Positions 41,783 to 49,102 of a DNA stretch of 49,102 nucleotides are shown here, piece after piece (within the stretch, counting starts at the first letter, position 1; each line of letters starts with the position of its first letter). The position numbers were made by a program, and so were the translations under genes. The notes under the pieces were generated by a model, which saw nothing but the letters and a program-made list of their open reading frames with translations, was not told the DNA's origin and did no database searches. Source of the DNA: Bacillota bacterium (GTDB lineage: Bacteria > Bacillota > Sulfobacillia > Sulfobacillales > Sulfobacillaceae); assembly GCA_021806205.1 (NCBI GenBank), contig JAJZXX010000154.1, forward strand, positions 1 to 49,102. Reading direction: 5' to 3'.

Positions 41783-42041
41783 TGTTTTAGCTAACTTTGT
41801 TTGTCATGGGTTTAACTAATTGTACTGTCATCGTAACGTTCGGATGGGGAGTGACGGGTGCAGACTCGGGGTTCTGCCCGGGTCATTCGCGTTTTGGTGG
41901 AGGCCATGGGTTTTCGCCGTACACCCAACGCGAATCCCAGCCCCTGGGGCTGATTCTCCGGTGTTCCAGAGGTCACGAATCGATCGACCTTGGTGGCAGT
42001 CGGGTTCGTTGACGTGATGACAAATAGCATTAGCGCCAACA
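41783..42041 (-). mobile_element. MITE-like element, copy B, inverted relative to copy A
   Basis: About 259 bp. Read on the minus strand it starts with the same terminus as copy A (30 bp identical across the boundary, 42014-42043) and ends CTAAAACA, matching copy A's right end. GGCTGGGATTCGCGTTG in the middle is also shared. Flanks share only ATC, so the target duplication is decayed or of another length. Its outer end is 27 bp before the hyfB start codon. Confidence 0.7.
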
Positions 42042-42068
42042 ATCACATCTTGGCGAAGGAGCACGACG

Positions 42069-43943
42069 GTGACTGAGGGATTATTCATACTGGGGTGCAT
42101 AGCGGTGGTCGGGTATCGATGGCCTCGCTGGTCACTCGTTCTTAACTTGTTGTTGAGCCTCGGCATTCTAGCGTATGGCGGATATGGGTTGTGGCACGGG
42201 ATGTCTACGATAGGTTCCGGGGCCCTGGCATTGTCTCCGCTCCGGGCCTGGTTTCTTCTGGTGTTGGGCCTCGTGGCGAGTCTGTCCTCCTGGTATCGCT
42301 GGGGATACCATGACGACCAGGCTTCGTTGCGATTTTGGCTCCCGCTCTTTCTCCTCAGCATGATGACGGTCATTCTGGCCAATAATCTCTGGACGTTTAT
42401 GACGGCCTGGGAAAGCATGACAATCTCCTCCTTCTTTTTAGTCACCACCCACCACGAACGACCTGATGTGCTGAAATCAGGCTATATCTACCTCGTGATG
42501 TCGCAAGTGAGCGCGATGGCTATTTTGGCGGGGATGCTGGTCATGGGGACTCATCTCCACTCGGTCGATTTTTCGGTGTGGGCTGAACGGGGCCCCGACC
42601 TCTCGCAGGGTACGAAGACTCTAATTTTTGGTCTCGTGGGGTTGGGATTCGGGATAAAAAGCGGGGTCGTTCCGTTTCACGTCTGGCTTCCCCGGGCCCA
42701 CCCGGTGGCACCCGCTCCGGTCTCTAGTCTCATGTCGGGAGCGATGATTAAGCTCGGCATTTTTGGGATGCTGCAGTTTTTACTGTTCGATTTAGGGACT
42801 ACCGCCCGCTGGTGGCCGCTGCTGGTATTGGCCGTGGGGGCGCTCTCCAGTCTGTTGGGAGTACTCTACGCGCTGATGGAACATGACTTGAAGCGCCTGT
42901 TGGCCTACCACAGCATTGAGAACATTGGGATCATCTTATTCGGGGTGGGCGTCATGGGCGTCGGCATCGACTGGCATCATCCCGCCTGGGTCGCCGTAGG
43001 CCTGGTGGCCTCCCTCTTCCACACCTTGAATCATGCGATTTTCAAAAGTCAGTTGTTTTTGGCGGCTGGTGCCGTGGAACAGCACACCGGCACCCTCGAT
43101 GTCGATCACCTGGGGGGACTCCTGCGCACCATCCCGGGCATCGCGCTCGGCTTCATCGCGGGCTCCCTGGCCATCAGCGGTCTCCCGCCGTTCAATGGCT
43201 TTGTGAGTGAATGGCTCACCTTCCGTGGCCTCTTGGGTCTCGCGCATAGTACGGGCCTCTTGGGGCTCTATGGACTCGGGCTGATGATGGTGCTCGGGTT
43301 AACCGGGGCGCTCGCCGGTCTCTGCTTCGTGAAAGCGTCTGGGGTGGTGTTTCTCGGGGAACCGCGCCAAGCGGTCTCCCGCCAGCCCTTGCCCGCGAGC
43401 CTGACCGGGTCGGTCCTCGCGTTGGCGGCGATCAGCCTCTTGCTCGGCGTTTTTCCGCAACCACTGCTGCATCTGCTCAATGGGATCGATCCCGCGTATC
43501 ACGTGAACCCTGCCGGCATGCTGCTCCCGGCACGAGTACCGCTGATCGCGGGCTTCCTCGTGGTCGCTGTCGCCGTCTTTGCCGGATTGAGCCGCGTCTG
43601 GGCGGTGCGCCCGGTGGCGCGCTGGTCCTGCGGGCGGGACGTGGACCCTTCGATGCAATTTACCTCGGCGTCCTTCACGAAGGCGATTCGGACCACCTTC
43701 GCGGTAATTTATCGACCCCATCGGCAGGTTCAACGATTCGGATCCGGGGCCCCCGATTTCCCCACGCGGCTGCTGTACCGCGGCGGCACGGTGCCGGTGT
43801 GGGAGCAATATGTCTACGGGCCGATGTATGGTCTCCTGTGGCGCGCTTCGCGCCTCAGCACTCGTATCCAGCGGGGGCCGGTTCGCTTGTACCTTGCCTA
43901 TTTGCTTGGCACGGTGGGGCTGATGCTCGCGCTGTTACACTAA
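42069..43943 (+). CDS. hyfB: Hydrogenase-4-like antiporter subunit HyfB
   Basis: 624-residue polytopic protein of the NuoL/MrpA ion-pump family. NNLWTFMTAWESMTISSFFLV holds the conserved Glu of TM5, LGFGIKSGVVPFHVWLPRAH and APAPVSSLMSGAMIKLG the central Lys region, and LAYHSIENIGIILFG the next. The C-terminal part (WSCGRDVDPSMQFTSASFTK) with a late amphipathic region is typical of HyfB. GTG 42069 is 7 nt after AAGGAG. It starts a six-gene operon. Confidence 0.93.
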   Translation: MTEGLFILGCIAVVGYRWPRWSLVLNLLLSLGILAYGGYGLWHGMSTIGSGALALSPLRAWFLLVLGLVASLSSWYRWGYHDDQASLRFWLPLFLLSMMTVILANNLWTFMTAWESMTISSFFLVTTHHERPDVLKSGYIYLVMSQVSAMAILAGMLVMGTHLHSVDFSVWAERGPDLSQGTKTLIFGLVGLGFGIKSGVVPFHVWLPRAHPVAPAPVSSLMSGAMIKLGIFGMLQFLLFDLGTTARWWPLLVLAVGALSSLLGVLYALMEHDLKRLLAYHSIENIGIILFGVGVMGVGIDWHHPAWVAVGLVASLFHTLNHAIFKSQLFLAAGAVEQHTGTLDVDHLGGLLRTIPGIALGFIAGSLAISGLPPFNGFVSEWLTFRGLLGLAHSTGLLGLYGLGLMMVLGLTGALAGLCFVKASGVVFLGEPRQAVSRQPLPASLTGSVLALAAISLLLGVFPQPLLHLLNGIDPAYHVNPAGMLLPARVPLIAGFLVVAVAVFAGLSRVWAVRPVARWSCGRDVDPSMQFTSASFTKAIRTTFAVIYRPHRQVQRFGSGAPDFPTRLLYRGGTVPVWEQYVYGPMYGLLWRASRLSTRIQRGPVRLYLAYLLGTVGLMLALLH

Positions 43944-43962
43944 TTTTGGGGAGGATTCGGCG

Positions 43963-44877
43963 ATGGTCTGGATCGTGCAAGGGCTGGGCGTGGCAGTCCT
44001 CGTAGCCGTGGCACCGTTCATGTGGGGGATCGCACAACTGGTGAAAGCGCGCCGCCAGGGACGACGGGGCCCCGCGCCCTGGCAATTGTATTGGGTCATC
44101 CGCAAGCACTGGCACAAGGAAACCACGGTGCCGGAGAGAAGTTCCTGGGTGTTTCGGTTGGCGCCCAGTGTCTCGATGGCCGCATTGCTCATCGTCGTCA
44201 TCACCATTCCCATCGCGGGCCGGGTGCCGCCGGATTGGCCACATAATATGCTGACCCTCTTTTTTCTGCTCGCGTTGGAGCGATTCTGGAGCGGGCTCGC
44301 GGGGCTCGACACCGGCGGGACGTTTGGCGGGCTGGGCGCGAGTCGTGTCACAACGTTGGGGACTGGCATCGAACCAGCTCTGTTCGCGGCCTTAGGCATC
44401 GTGTGGCAGGTGAGTGGGAACGGCGCGATGGCCCCCTTGGCCGCCCATCTCTCGACGGCTCCGGCGAACCTGCTACCGTGGCTCATGGCCAGCGCCAGCG
44501 TGGCCCTGGTGCTGTTGGCCGAATGGGGGCGTCTCCCGGTTGATAACCCGGACACCCATCTCGAACTCACCATGATGCACGAAGCTACCCTCCTCGAGTA
44601 CGATGGCCGATTCCTGGCCTTGTCCGAGTGGGCGATGGCGCTCAAGTTCACCGCGCTGGCGACGTTCGGGTGGGTGGTGCTCGGACCACACCTGCCATCG
44701 CTCTGGGCAAACCTCGGACTGCGGATTATTGAAATTGCGGCCACGGCGGGGGTCTTAGGATGGGTGGAAAGCGGATTGACAAAGCTCCGATATTTCCAAC
44801 TCCCCGCCTATTTAGCCGTGGCGGCCGGCCTGGGGATGCTCGGGTTCTATCTGGCGGCAGGGGGGCTGAGTCTGTGA
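43963..44877 (+). CDS. hyfC: Hydrogenase-4-like membrane subunit HyfC (NuoH-like)
   Basis: 304 residues with about 8 membrane helices. EWGRLPVDNPDTHLELTMMH followed by EATLLEYDG is the hallmark loop of NuoH/HycD/HyfC that joins the membrane arm to the quinone-site-like cavity. QLYWVIRKHWHKE near the N-terminus is also typical. ATG 43963 lies 20 bp after hyfB, with GGGGAGG upstream. Confidence 0.93.
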   Translation: MVWIVQGLGVAVLVAVAPFMWGIAQLVKARRQGRRGPAPWQLYWVIRKHWHKETTVPERSSWVFRLAPSVSMAALLIVVITIPIAGRVPPDWPHNMLTLFFLLALERFWSGLAGLDTGGTFGGLGASRVTTLGTGIEPALFAALGIVWQVSGNGAMAPLAAHLSTAPANLLPWLMASASVALVLLAEWGRLPVDNPDTHLELTMMHEATLLEYDGRFLALSEWAMALKFTALATFGWVVLGPHLPSLWANLGLRIIEIAATAGVLGWVESGLTKLRYFQLPAYLAVAAGLGMLGFYLAAGGLSL

Positions 44878-45497
44878 ACACGTTCGGATTGCTCCTGTTT
44901 CTCCTAGCGCTCGGGTTGCTCTGGTCGCGCACGATGTCCTACACGGTTTGGTTTTTGGCGGGTGAGGGGGTGTTATTAAGCCTCATGGTCTGGACCTCTG
45001 AACCGTGGACGACCGTGACGATTTTGGTTGGTCTGGGCACCCTCGTCGTGAAAGGGGGTCTGATCCCGGTGCTCATTCATCGCCTGTTACGCACCTGGCC
45101 GGCGGCCTTTCGGCGGGACCATCCCCTGCCGTTGTGGGCTTATGGGGTCGCGGTCCTGGTGGTGTTGGCGGTGAGCCACGTCATTCATCTCCTCGGCCCG
45201 ACCGGTGTGATTCACGACACATTGCTGTTTTTTTATGCTTTATCTAGCATCCATGTAGGGTTCGTGATGATAGTCGCGCGCCGACACCTCCTGTCGCAAT
45301 TAGCATCTCTAGTCGCCATTGAAAACGGACTGGTGGTGCTGGCGGTCTCCTTGGCGGGGGCGCTGCCTACCTTTGTCGAGTTGGGCCTATTGGTCGACCT
45401 CAGCCTCGGCGCGACCCTGATGGTCTGGATGAGCCATCGGATTCGTCACGAAATGCAAACGACGGATGTCATGACCTTGCGCCGTCTAAGGGGGTAG
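44874..45497 (+). CDS. hyfE: Hydrogenase-4-like membrane subunit HyfE
   Basis: 207 residues with about six membrane helices, a NuoK-like C-terminal part with LVAIENGLVVLAVSLAG (buried Glu in the helix) and FVELGLLVDLSLGATLMVW. GTG 44874 overlaps the stop of hyfC (GTGA), which settles the start. The protein is found only in Hyf-type complexes and their relatives. Confidence 0.88.
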   Translation: MNTFGLLLFLLALGLLWSRTMSYTVWFLAGEGVLLSLMVWTSEPWTTVTILVGLGTLVVKGGLIPVLIHRLLRTWPAAFRRDHPLPLWAYGVAVLVVLAVSHVIHLLGPTGVIHDTLLFFYALSSIHVGFVMIVARRHLLSQLASLVAIENGLVVLAVSLAGALPTFVELGLLVDLSLGATLMVWMSHRIRHEMQTTDVMTLRRLRG

Positions 45498-45502
45498 ATT
45501 CG

Positions 45503-46816
45503 ATGTCATCAGCATGGGCCCTCGCGGGACCTGTAATCCCTTTGGTGCTTGCCGTTGTCGTGCTCCGGCGCCACGCCAATCAGCGATGGTGTACCGTCAT
45601 TGCGATCTGGGCAAGTCTGGTCTGGCTGGGCGAGTGCGATTTGACCTGGCACCTCGTGATGCAGTGGCGTATGTGGGCCGTTCTCCTCGACGTCACGAAT
45701 CTGATTGCCGCGAGCAGCGCCTGGGACAGCGTCATCTGGTTGCGTGAGCACCCTCACATGGTGCCATTTCGATATTATGGCTGGTGGAGTCTCTTTTGGG
45801 CCGCTCTGCTCGGCATCGCCCTCGCACACAATTTGGCGTTGGCATGGCTTGCCGTCGAGTTTTCAACCTTAACGTCCGGCGCTCTCATTATCGAAGTAGG
45901 CGATCGGCATGCGCTCGAAGCCGCCTGGAAGTACATTCTGATTGCCTCCGTGGGTCTGATCATGGGGCTCATTGGCCTTGTTTTTTTGTACGCCAGTCTG
46001 CGGTCTCAAAACTTGGGTTGGGCGATCCTCAATTATCAGAACCTACACGCGCAATTCTCGCACATCGCCCCGATGATCCGAACACTGGCGACTGTCTTTA
46101 TCGTGGCAGGCTTCGGCACGAAAGCCGGTCTAGTCCCCTTTCACACGTGGCTGCCTGATGCACACTCCGAGGCGCCCTCCCCGGTCAGCGGACTATTGTC
46201 GGGCGTCTTGCTGGGATTGTCGCTGTTCACGGTGGTGCGCTTTGTGGAGGCGGTCCCAACTGCCCGCGGCGCATTCCTCTCGGGTTCACATCTGTTGACG
46301 ATCTTTGGGACACTGTCGGTCGTGGTTGGGGCTTTGGCCTTGCTCGTACAACGAGACATCAAGCGCCTCTTGGCCTATTCATCGATCGAGCAGGTGGGGA
46401 TTATGGCAGTCGCCGCTGGTCTTGGCACCAAGGCCGCGGTGGGACTGGCGCTATGGCAGTTTGCCCTGCACGCCCTGATTAAGTCGAGTGTGTTTTATGG
46501 GGCGGGCCACTTGAGTGTGCTGTATCAAACCCAGCGACTCACGAAAATTACGGGGCTCTTGGCCCGCTACCCCGTGGGCGCCGTCGGATGGGCAGTCGGC
46601 ATTCTAGCGTTAGCGGGCCTGCCGCCCTTGGGTCTCGCGTATAGCGAATGGCTCATTTTTCGGCAGCTGTGGCAGCATCACGCGTATCTCGTCATCGGAC
46701 TGGTGGCCGCAGCGCTCACGGTGACCTTTGCCGCGTTGGTGTACCACCTCATGCGAACCTTGTGGCGGGACATGGATGCCTTGGCGCCGGCATCACCCGC
46801 GTCGGAGGTGCATTAG
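45503..46816 (+). CDS. hyfF: Hydrogenase-4-like antiporter subunit HyfF (NuoM/N-like)
   Basis: 437-residue ion-pump subunit. LALAWLAVEFSTLTSGALI carries the TM5 Glu, AGFGTKAGLVPFHTWLPDAH the TM7 Lys, and DIKRLLAYSSIEQVGIMAVA a later conserved stretch. With hyfB it supplies two antiporter-like modules for H+ or Na+ transport. ATG 45503 lies 5 bp after hyfE. Confidence 0.92.
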   Translation: MSSAWALAGPVIPLVLAVVVLRRHANQRWCTVIAIWASLVWLGECDLTWHLVMQWRMWAVLLDVTNLIAASSAWDSVIWLREHPHMVPFRYYGWWSLFWAALLGIALAHNLALAWLAVEFSTLTSGALIIEVGDRHALEAAWKYILIASVGLIMGLIGLVFLYASLRSQNLGWAILNYQNLHAQFSHIAPMIRTLATVFIVAGFGTKAGLVPFHTWLPDAHSEAPSPVSGLLSGVLLGLSLFTVVRFVEAVPTARGAFLSGSHLLTIFGTLSVVVGALALLVQRDIKRLLAYSSIEQVGIMAVAAGLGTKAAVGLALWQFALHALIKSSVFYGAGHLSVLYQTQRLTKITGLLARYPVGAVGWAVGILALAGLPPLGLAYSEWLIFRQLWQHHAYLVIGLVAAALTVTFAALVYHLMRTLWRDMDALAPASPASEVH

Positions 46817-46818
46817 CG

Positions 46819-48264
46819 ATGGATAATTCATGGATTCGTCAGAACGTGGCGTTAAAGGAAGCCCACGCGGAGCTACTCACGCTCACCGCCACCCGGAACC
46901 AGAGCATGCGGGCCACTTGGCTGGACCCCGTTAGCGGTCGGCAAGAGCTCGTAATCGTCGAGGTGTGCCAGGAGCGCTTTCCCTCCCTAACCTCGGTGTT
47001 GCCCGAAGTGGCCTGGGACGAGCGAGAAATTCATGATGTGTTTGGATACGTCCCCGAGGGCCACCCCAATCCGCGTCCGCTCCTCCGAACGCCGCGGTGG
47101 CCCGAAAATTTTCGACCGCTGCGTGAGAGGCCCGATGTCCGGCCCACGTGGCAGGACGCGGATCCAGACAATCCCGCTCTCACGGTGGAGGGCAATGGCG
47201 TCACGGTTATGAAGGTCGGACCGACCCATGCCGGGATTATTGAGTCGGGGCACTTTGTGTTCAGTCTCATGGGCGAAAACGTGCTCCATCTAGACACGCA
47301 CCTCTTTCAGAACCATCGCGGTGTGGAGTCCCTCTTAGAAAGCCAAACGGTTGACGGCGTTGCCTCCATCGTGACGCGCATCTGTGCGGCCGATACGGTG
47401 TCGCATCAGACCAATTGGGCGCTTGCGGTCGAAGCGCTGAGCGGGTACGAGGCCGAGGCTGCGGTCTCGCTGGGCCGGGTGGTCCTCTTGGAAAGCGAAC
47501 GCGTCTTGAGCCATCTGAATGACTTGGCGCAAATTCCCGCCGGGGTCGGATTCCAGGTGGCCCATCAGCAGGCGCTGGCTATGAAAGAAGACTGGCAACG
47601 GGGACTGCAGGGCATGTACGGGCATCGCTTTCTCTTCGACACCGTTCGACCCGGCTGGGTGGCGCCGCCCGACCCCGAGAACCTCCTCCGGCTCGTCTAC
47701 GCGCTCCGGCGGGCGTGGACCCCGTGGCAGCATCTGGTGGAGGGCCACCACGGGTTCAATGATCGCATGGCGGATGTGGGGGTGACGACTCATGCCGACG
47801 TGGTCCGATTTGGCGGACAAGGGGTCGTTTCGCGTGCCGCTGGTAAGGGATTTGATGCGCGTACACTGCTTCCGCTCTATCAGGACCTACGGCCCGTCCC
47901 AGTCGTCGAGAGCGGAGGCGACGTGCGAGCGCGGTTTAATGTGCGCGTTCGTGAGGTAGAGGCCTCGCTGCGACTGATTGAGGACGCCGCTGCGCGCCTG
48001 CGACGGGAGACGGCGGCAGGTGACATCCCTTGGAGTCCCCAAGACGGGCACAGTGGACAGGTGGCGGTCTATACGGAATCTCCCCATGGACTCAATGTCC
48101 ACGACGTCACTATGGATAACGGCCGGGTTGTGCGCTATCACATCCGGGCCGCCACGTACCGGAACTGGCCGCTGTTGGCCCATGCGGTGCCCGGCAACGC
48201 CGTCGCGGATTTTCCGCTCATTAATAAGAGTTTCGAGCTCTGTTACAGTTGTGCGGATCGCTAA
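46819..48264 (+). CDS. hyfG: Hydrogenase-4-like large subunit HyfG with altered NiFe site
   Basis: 481 residues fusing a NuoC-like domain (about 1-120; EVAWDEREIHDVFGYVPEGH) to a NuoD/large-subunit domain (GPTHAGIIESGHFVF onward). The N-terminal metal motif, RxCGxCxxxH in hydrogenases, reads RICAADTVSH, so the second Cys is Asp. The C-terminal motif is ELCYSCADR with both Cys but Leu for Pro, and the protein ends at that Arg with no maturation tail. It is therefore likely an Ehr-type, hydrogenase-related subunit. ATG 46819 is 2 bp after hyfF. Confidence 0.9.
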   Translation: MDNSWIRQNVALKEAHAELLTLTATRNQSMRATWLDPVSGRQELVIVEVCQERFPSLTSVLPEVAWDEREIHDVFGYVPEGHPNPRPLLRTPRWPENFRPLRERPDVRPTWQDADPDNPALTVEGNGVTVMKVGPTHAGIIESGHFVFSLMGENVLHLDTHLFQNHRGVESLLESQTVDGVASIVTRICAADTVSHQTNWALAVEALSGYEAEAAVSLGRVVLLESERVLSHLNDLAQIPAGVGFQVAHQQALAMKEDWQRGLQGMYGHRFLFDTVRPGWVAPPDPENLLRLVYALRRAWTPWQHLVEGHHGFNDRMADVGVTTHADVVRFGGQGVVSRAAGKGFDARTLLPLYQDLRPVPVVESGGDVRARFNVRVREVEASLRLIEDAAARLRRETAAGDIPWSPQDGHSGQVAVYTESPHGLNVHDVTMDNGRVVRYHIRAATYRNWPLLAHAVPGNAVADFPLINKSFELCYSCADR

Positions 48265-48293
48265 ACCACGCGATCAGAGAGGAGACAAATCGG

Positions 48294-48701
48294 ATGTCCC
48301 ATATTCGGCATTCCCTACAGATTCGTCACGTCGATGCGGGGAGTTGCAATGGCTGTGAACAGGAGTTAACCGCCCTGACTAGCGCGGCCTATGACTTCCA
48401 GCACGTCGGCCTGGATTGGGTCGCCTCCCCCCGCCATGCGGACGCCCTGCTCGTGACGGGACCCATGAGTGACCCCATGGTTCGCCCCGTGGAACGCGTG
48501 TGGGCGGCGATCCCTTCGCCAAAATGGCGGATTGCCTTCGGCGATTGCGCGGCGGGATGCGGGGTCTTTCAGCCTGCGTACGGCACGCACGGGGGATTGC
48601 CCGAGGCCGATCTGGTTATTCGGGGGTGCCCGCCGGAGCCGGGCGCGGCCCTCCAGCAACTGCGGGACGCGATGCGGTCGACGACACCACCCCAATCGTA
48701 A
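48294..48701 (+). CDS. hyfI: Hydrogenase-4-like small subunit HyfI (NuoB-like)
   Basis: 135 residues, the electron-transfer small subunit. VDAGSCNGCEQEL (CxxC), FGDCAAGCGVF and IRGCPPEPG give the four Cys for the proximal [4Fe-4S] cluster, all present. GAGGAGA lies upstream of ATG 48294. The operon ends here; no hyfH ferredoxin, hyfR or maturation gene is seen in the window. Confidence 0.93.
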   Translation: MSHIRHSLQIRHVDAGSCNGCEQELTALTSAAYDFQHVGLDWVASPRHADALLVTGPMSDPMVRPVERVWAAIPSPKWRIAFGDCAAGCGVFQPAYGTHGGLPEADLVIRGCPPEPGAALQQLRDAMRSTTPPQS

Positions 48702-48727
48702 GAGAGAAGGTTAGGAGCCGTAAAAGT

Positions 48728-49102
48728 TTAACAGACAATATCCTCAGTCGCAGGCTTGACATGTGGCCGAATGGTGCAATTCCAGAGTGCGTTTTGGCCC
48801 TCTGGGCGCTCAATCGGGAGGGCGTCGAGCGCTTCCCGGTCTGGCTTTTGACCCGTCGGATAGGCGCCGCGGTCGAGGTCTGCTTCAATGTGGAGACCGC
48901 CTTTGGTCCGCGTGTGACCAATCAGGTTGACCACCGTTTCCAGTGTTGTTAAGGGCCGGCCCCGCCAATTGAGGCTAATCGCAGAGAACATTTGGTGTTC
49001 GATTTTATTCCACTTACTCGTGCCCGGGGGAAAGTGGCTGACGCGCAGCGTCAGTCCTGTTTCATCGGCAAAACTCTGCAAAGCGACCTTGAACCCGTTC
49101 AA
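48728..49102 (-). mobile_element. ISAzo13-type transposase, C-terminal part (cut by window edge)
   Basis: The minus-strand frame of 124 codons enters from beyond the right edge. VSHFPPGTSKWNKIEHQMFS, SLNWRGRPLTTLETVVNLIG and TRTKGGLHIEADLD are hallmarks of ISAzo13 (Rhodopirellula-type) transposases, including the region after the last DDE residue. It ends at a TAA at 48728, 27 bp after hyfI and convergent with it. The N-terminal part is outside the window. Confidence 0.88.

Noticed and set aside
41828-42448. 206-codon minus-strand frame across MITE copy B and the start of hyfB
   Set aside because: Antisense to hyfB and reading through the repeat element; composition is that of a shadow frame.
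42069-48701. Ordinary respiratory complex I (nuo) fragment
   Set aside because: Gene order B-C-E-F-G-I, the HyfE protein and the NuoC-NuoD fusion with CYSCADR ending match Hyf-type assemblies, not nuo operons.
1-49102. CRISPR array
   Set aside because: No regularly spaced identical repeats with unique spacers were seen; the repeats found are tandem operators or mobile-element ends.

Overview
The window reads as part of the chromosome of a spore-forming Bacillota with fairly high GC. Gene content and protein style suggest a Sulfobacillus-like acidophile; that genus is an inference. Sporulation genes (veg, spoVG, fin, spoVT, yabP, yabQ, a SpoVB/MurJ-type flippase) lie in almost the same order as the origin-proximal arm of Bacillus subtilis.

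Layout. (1) 1-1480: an HMG-CoA reductase-like gene. (2) 1480-4290: a graveyard of mobile and toxin genes. It holds a broken IS4-type transposase, a frameshifted VapC-like PIN toxin, a resolvase stub, a tyrosine integrase N-terminus with a stop codon, an IS5-type transposase N-terminus and an unassigned fragment. (3) 4290-6120: two minus-strand genes, a ferritin-like di-iron protein with a clear terminator and a membrane-anchored secreted protein. (4) 6260-39385: the conserved core, nearly all on the plus strand, in this order: yaaO-like decarboxylase, tmk, darA/yaaQ, holB, GIY-YIG nuclease, rsmI, abrB (minus), T-box, metG, tatD, yabE-like, ksgA, ykuK-like, veg, cyanophycinase, cyanophycin synthetase, ispE, nucleotidyltransferase, purR, ilvA, spoVG, glmU, prs, pth, fin, mfd, spoVT, an exported protein (minus), hemL, flippase, mazG, HU, rqcP, yabP, yabQ, a small HTH gene, divIC, yabR and tRNA-Leu(UAA). 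Many neighbours overlap by 1-14 bp, which suggests long translationally coupled operons. Against B. subtilis the block lacks yaaR, ricT, yabA, rnmV, yabG, sspF, yabJ and ctc, and it has gained a cyanophycin storage/mobilisation pair.

(5) 39386-42045: a second decayed stretch. It has two inverted copies of a short terminal-inverted-repeat element (MITE-like, one with a perfect 5-bp target duplication), IS-end-like direct repeats, a purK remnant and an intact ArsR-family regulator. (6) 42069-48701: a six-gene operon hyfB-C-E-F-G-I for a membrane-bound group 4 hydrogenase-like / complex I-like assembly. Its large subunit has lost one of the four NiFe-ligating cysteines and ends exactly where the maturation protease cuts E. 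coli HycE, so it is probably a hydrogenase-related proton or sodium pump rather than a normal hydrogenase. An ISAzo13-type transposase, cut by the window edge, follows it.

The most unusual items are the altered HyfG active site with a pre-matured C-terminus, the new-looking inverted-repeat element family, a helically phased array of DnaA-box-like 9-mers over the promoter of the small HTH gene before divIC, and two genes (ksgA and cyanophycinase) whose best start codons appear to be ATT and ATC. All calls come from reading the sequence; no database search was run.
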